Origin: BOG-931 sp963761525
Lineage (GTDB): Bacteria > Pseudomonadota > Alphaproteobacteria > Rhizobiales > Xanthobacteraceae
DNA length: 64,000 nt
Direction of reading: 5' to 3'
NCBI GenBank assembly: GCA_963761525.1
Contig: CAVXHG010000008.1
Coordinates: 310,001 to 374,000, forward strand
Shown: positions 61,550 through 64,000 of the stretch, one piece after another
Numbering within the stretch: the first letter of the stretch is position 1
Layout: each line of letters starts with the position of its first letter
Position numbers and translations under genes: made by a program
The notes under the pieces: model-generated
Database searches by the model: none
Told to the model about the DNA's origin: nothing
What the model saw: only the letters and a program-made list of their open reading frames with translations

Positions 61550-62259
61550 CCGCGTCGGCTGCAACGCCGTCAGATGACGCGCCGCATCTGCTCGTGGTCG
61601 ATGACGACCGCCGCATTCGCGCGCTGCTGCTGCGGTTCCTGGTCGGTGAAGGCTACCGCGTCTCGACCGCGGAAAGCGCGCGCGAGGCACGCGCCCAGCT
61701 TGAAGGGTTGAAATTCGATCTGCTGATCCTCGACGTCATGATGCCGGGCGAGAACGGTTTCGATCTCGCGCGTGCGATCCGCTCGACCTCGACCGTGCCG
61801 ATCCTGATGCTGACTGCGCGCGACGAGAAGGAGAACCGGATCATGGGTCTCGAAATCGGCGCCGACGATTATCTGGCCAAGCCGTTCGAGCCCCGCGAAC
61901 TGTCGCTGCGCGTGGCGAATATTCTCAAGCGCGCCAAACCGCCGGCCGCGGCGCCCGCCGAGTTGATACGGTTCGGACCGTTCGTGTTCCATCTTGCCAG
62001 CGGCGAACTGCGCCGCGGCGACGAAGCGATCCGGCTGACCGACCGCGAACGCGACATGCTGCGGATATTGACCTCCAATGTCGGCGAGACGGTGCCGCGC
62101 CAGGCGCTTGCCGGAAACGGCGAAGCGGTCGGCGAGCGCACGGTCGACGTGCAGGTCAATCGGCTTCGGCGCAAGATCGAGCGCGATCCGGGCAATCCGC
62201 TCATCGTGCAAACCGTTCGCGGTATCGGTTATCGGCTGGTGCCAGCCTCTAGCGTATGA
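61546..62259 (+). CDS. OmpR-family response regulator
   Basis: The 237-residue protein has a receiver domain with the acidic pocket (VVDDDRRIRALLL), phosphoacceptor Asp 63 in LILDVMMPG, the Thr/Lys switch residues (MLTARDE and YLAKPFEP), and a C-terminal winged helix (RTVDVQVNRLRRKIERDPGNPLIVQTVRGIGYRL). It overlaps the MarR gene by 4 bp and is followed by its kinase, so the pair forms a two-component system linked to a MarR regulator. Confidence 0.93.
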   Translation: MTASAATPSDDAPHLLVVDDDRRIRALLLRFLVGEGYRVSTAESAREARAQLEGLKFDLLILDVMMPGENGFDLARAIRSTSTVPILMLTARDEKENRIMGLEIGADDYLAKPFEPRELSLRVANILKRAKPPAAAPAELIRFGPFVFHLASGELRRGDEAIRLTDRERDMLRILTSNVGETVPRQALAGNGEAVGERTVDVQVNRLRRKIERDPGNPLIVQTVRGIGYRLVPASSV

Positions 62260-62323
62260 TCCCGAAAGGGGAAGGCGATCAGCCGATGAGATCGTGCCCG
62301 AACGCGGAAGCGCAAACGCCGTC

Positions 62324-63754
62324 ATGGTGAATCTCGACGACAGCATCGGGCGTCTGCGGATCGCGGCCAGCCATCTTGTGAGCGCCGCGAATTCGGCCGC
62401 GGGCGCAGCAAGCTACGTCACCGGGCCGTGGGATCGTTTCACGCGCTGGCTGCGGTCGGTGATGCCGACCGGACTTTATGCCCGCGCACTTCTGATCGTC
62501 ATCATCCCGATGGTCGTGCTGCAATCGATCGTCGCTCTTTTGTACATCGAGCGGCAATCAAGCGTGGTGAACTATTATCTGTCGTCGACGGTAACGCAGG
62601 AGATCGCGGCGCTGGTCGACCTCTACAAGACTTTTCCGGAAAGCGGCAATCACGCACAACTGCGCCGCGTCGCCCAGGAACGCCTCGGTCTCGTGGTCGA
62701 CTTCTTGCCGGGCGCCGAACTGCCGCCGCCCGGACCGAAGCCGTTTTTTTCGCAGCTCGACCAGAAATTGTCCGACGAAATCCGCAAGCAGATCGGCTTG
62801 CCATTCTGGATCGATACCGTCGGCCGTTCCTCTATCGTCGAAATTCGCATCAAGCTTGACGATGCCGTGATGCGGGTTTTTGCGCCGCGCGCCGCCGCCT
62901 ACAATTCAAATTCGCTGGTGTTCCTGGTCTGGATGGTCCTGACCTCGCTGGTCGTGTTGACCGTCGCGATCCTGTTCCTGCGCAACCAGATCAAGCCGAT
63001 CGTCCGGCTCGCCGATGCCGCGGAAGCGTTCGGCAAGGGCCGCGATGTGGCTAATTTCCGCCCGCGCGGTGCACGCGAGGTGCGGCGCGCCGCTGCCGCC
63101 TTCCTTGAAATGAAAGTTCGTATCGAACGCGCCATGGAACAGCGCACCACGATGCTGGCCGGCGTTTCTCACGACCTTCGCACCGTGCTTACCCGTTTCA
63201 AGCTTGAACTCGCCTTCTTTGGCGACGGTGCTGAAGTCGACGCGATCAAGAAAGACGTCGACGAGATGGCGGCGATGCTCGAGGCCTACCTCGCCTTTGC
63301 GCGCGGCGATACAGGAGAGCAATCGGAGCCGACCGATATCGAAGCGCTGCTGGAGGATCTGCGGCTCGATGCCGAGCGCCACGGTCATCCCGCGACGGTA
63401 GCATTCCACGGTCCGCCTGAAGTCACGGTGCGTCCGGCGGCGTTCAAACGCTGCATCTATAATCTTGTCTCAAACGCCGGGCGGTTCGCGAAAAAAATCG
63501 CCATCACCGGCCATCGGGATCACCGCTGGCTTACCGTCACGGTCGATGACGATGGCCCGGGCATTCCGCAGCAGTTGCGCGAGGACGTGTTCAAGCCGTT
63601 CCTGCGGCTCGACGACGCTCGCAATCAGGACGAGGGCGGCACCGGATTGGGTCTGGCCATCGCCCGCGACATCGCGCGTTCGCATGGCGGCGAAATCACG
63701 CTTGGTGCCAGCCCGACGGGTGGACTACGCGCGGCGGTGCGGATACCAGTCTAG
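62324..63754 (+). CDS. EnvZ-like sensor histidine kinase
   Basis: The protein is 476 residues from ATG 62324. It has an N-terminal hydrophobic helix (YARALLIVIIPMVVLQSIVALLYI), a periplasmic domain of about 140 residues, a second helix (LVFLVWMVLTSLVVLTVAILFL), HAMP (IKPIVRLADAAEAFGKG), a dimerisation/phosphoacceptor helix with His 283 in GVSHDLRTVLTRFK, and an ATPase domain (NLVSNAGRF, DDDGPGIP, GTGLGLAIARDI). The residue after HDLRT is Val instead of the usual Pro. It should phosphorylate the regulator encoded just upstream. Confidence 0.9.
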   Translation: MVNLDDSIGRLRIAASHLVSAANSAAGAASYVTGPWDRFTRWLRSVMPTGLYARALLIVIIPMVVLQSIVALLYIERQSSVVNYYLSSTVTQEIAALVDLYKTFPESGNHAQLRRVAQERLGLVVDFLPGAELPPPGPKPFFSQLDQKLSDEIRKQIGLPFWIDTVGRSSIVEIRIKLDDAVMRVFAPRAAAYNSNSLVFLVWMVLTSLVVLTVAILFLRNQIKPIVRLADAAEAFGKGRDVANFRPRGAREVRRAAAAFLEMKVRIERAMEQRTTMLAGVSHDLRTVLTRFKLELAFFGDGAEVDAIKKDVDEMAAMLEAYLAFARGDTGEQSEPTDIEALLEDLRLDAERHGHPATVAFHGPPEVTVRPAAFKRCIYNLVSNAGRFAKKIAITGHRDHRWLTVTVDDDGPGIPQQLREDVFKPFLRLDDARNQDEGGTGLGLAIARDIARSHGGEITLGASPTGGLRAAVRIPV

Positions 63755-63757
63755 CAA

Positions 63758-64000
63758 ATGGCAGATGAAGTCCTTCCGTCCGGCACGACGTTGCTGCTGA
63801 AAGGCGGCCGCGTTTTCACACCCGAGTCCGATTGGCACGATCCGCCGCAGGCGGATATTGCCGTTGCCGGCGACAAGATCGTCGGGGTTTCTTCAGACTA
63901 CCGCGCCGAAGGCCAAAGCATCCAGACGATCGATGCGCGCGATCACCTGGTGCTGCCGGGCTTCGTCAACGCCCACTATCACTCCCATGACGTGCTGGCC
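63758..64000 (+). CDS. Amidohydrolase (3' partial)
   Basis: The gene begins with ATG at 63758, 3 bp after the kinase stop, and runs off the window after 81 codons. The visible part is an amidohydrolase-1 N-terminus: a beta-sandwich start (LLLKGGRVFTPESDW), DIAVAGDKIVGV, and LVLPGFVNAHYHSHDVLA with the metal-binding HxH pair. It is closely similar in this region to the complete amidohydrolase at 48631. Confidence 0.82.
   Translation, partial: MADEVLPSGTTLLLKGGRVFTPESDWHDPPQADIAVAGDKIVGVSSDYRAEGQSIQTIDARDHLVLPGFVNAHYHSHDVLA

Noticed and set aside
1..64000. CRISPR arrays and tRNA genes
   Set aside because: No regularly spaced repeat set and no cloverleaf-compatible sequence with the TTCGA loop motif was found by eye; this is not an exhaustive search.

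Overview
The window looks like a chromosomal segment of a high-GC alphaproteobacterium, most likely Hyphomicrobiales of the Bradyrhizobium/Rhodopseudomonas/Pseudolabrys type. The basis is gene content and neighbourhood (DUF2093, DUF4170, lpxK-waaA-DUF374 order, a Bug-type binding protein, a UbiA prenyltransferase, small porin-like barrels) and a 49-bp palindromic repeat of a kind I associate with that group. No tRNA, rRNA or CRISPR array was seen, and I see no intact prophage or insertion sequence apart from a REP-associated transposase gene.

Layout. 2-3229: the end of a thiazole/oxazole-modified peptide (TOMM) locus, with a fused leader-binding/YcaO cyclodehydratase and a SagB-type dehydrogenase. 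3256-17888: a catabolic and uptake block with an amidohydrolase, HyuA, a Bug binding protein, HyuB, a GMC oxidoreductase, a branched-chain-amino-acid-type ABC importer whose two ATPases are fused, and a BASS-like transporter. 17885-24713: a secreted hydrolase, DUF2093, then a minus-strand envelope operon (pmbA, inositol-monophosphatase-like gene, DUF4170, DUF374 acyltransferase, waaA, lpxK). 24986-34815: mixed metabolic genes and regulators, a REP/RAYT locus, a secreted carboxypeptidase-regulatory/CxxCH/beta-propeller protein, an extradiol-type dioxygenase and ubiA. 35000-44864: rsmE, a methyltransferase, gene relics (lysozyme, luciferase-like monooxygenase), RNase T2, rlmJ, a cold-shock gene, GST, VOC and two outer-membrane barrels. 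45066-50118: uvrC, pgsA, moaD, moaE and an amidohydrolase. 50151-59817: an MFS transporter, a small Cys-rich secreted protein, a double winged-helix regulator, and a run of five exported proteins around a PQQ dehydrogenase fused to a cupredoxin, followed by aqpZ. 59876-64000: ilvE, a MarR/response-regulator/histidine-kinase operon and a second amidohydrolase cut by the window end.

Two results stand out. First, positions 53093-58935 encode what could be a periplasmic redox module: a Ser-rich exported protein, a Spy-like protein, a PQQ dehydrogenase with a C-terminal type-1 copper domain and a lanthanide-type Asp, an SH3-like protein with one CxxCH, and a YceI-OmpA fusion. Second, eight otherwise normal genes between about 21.8 and 47.5 kb carry eleven frame breaks, nearly all explained by one extra base. 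None were found outside that interval. This reads as locally poor sequence quality rather than biology, but it makes uvrC, pgsA, rsmE and others look broken.
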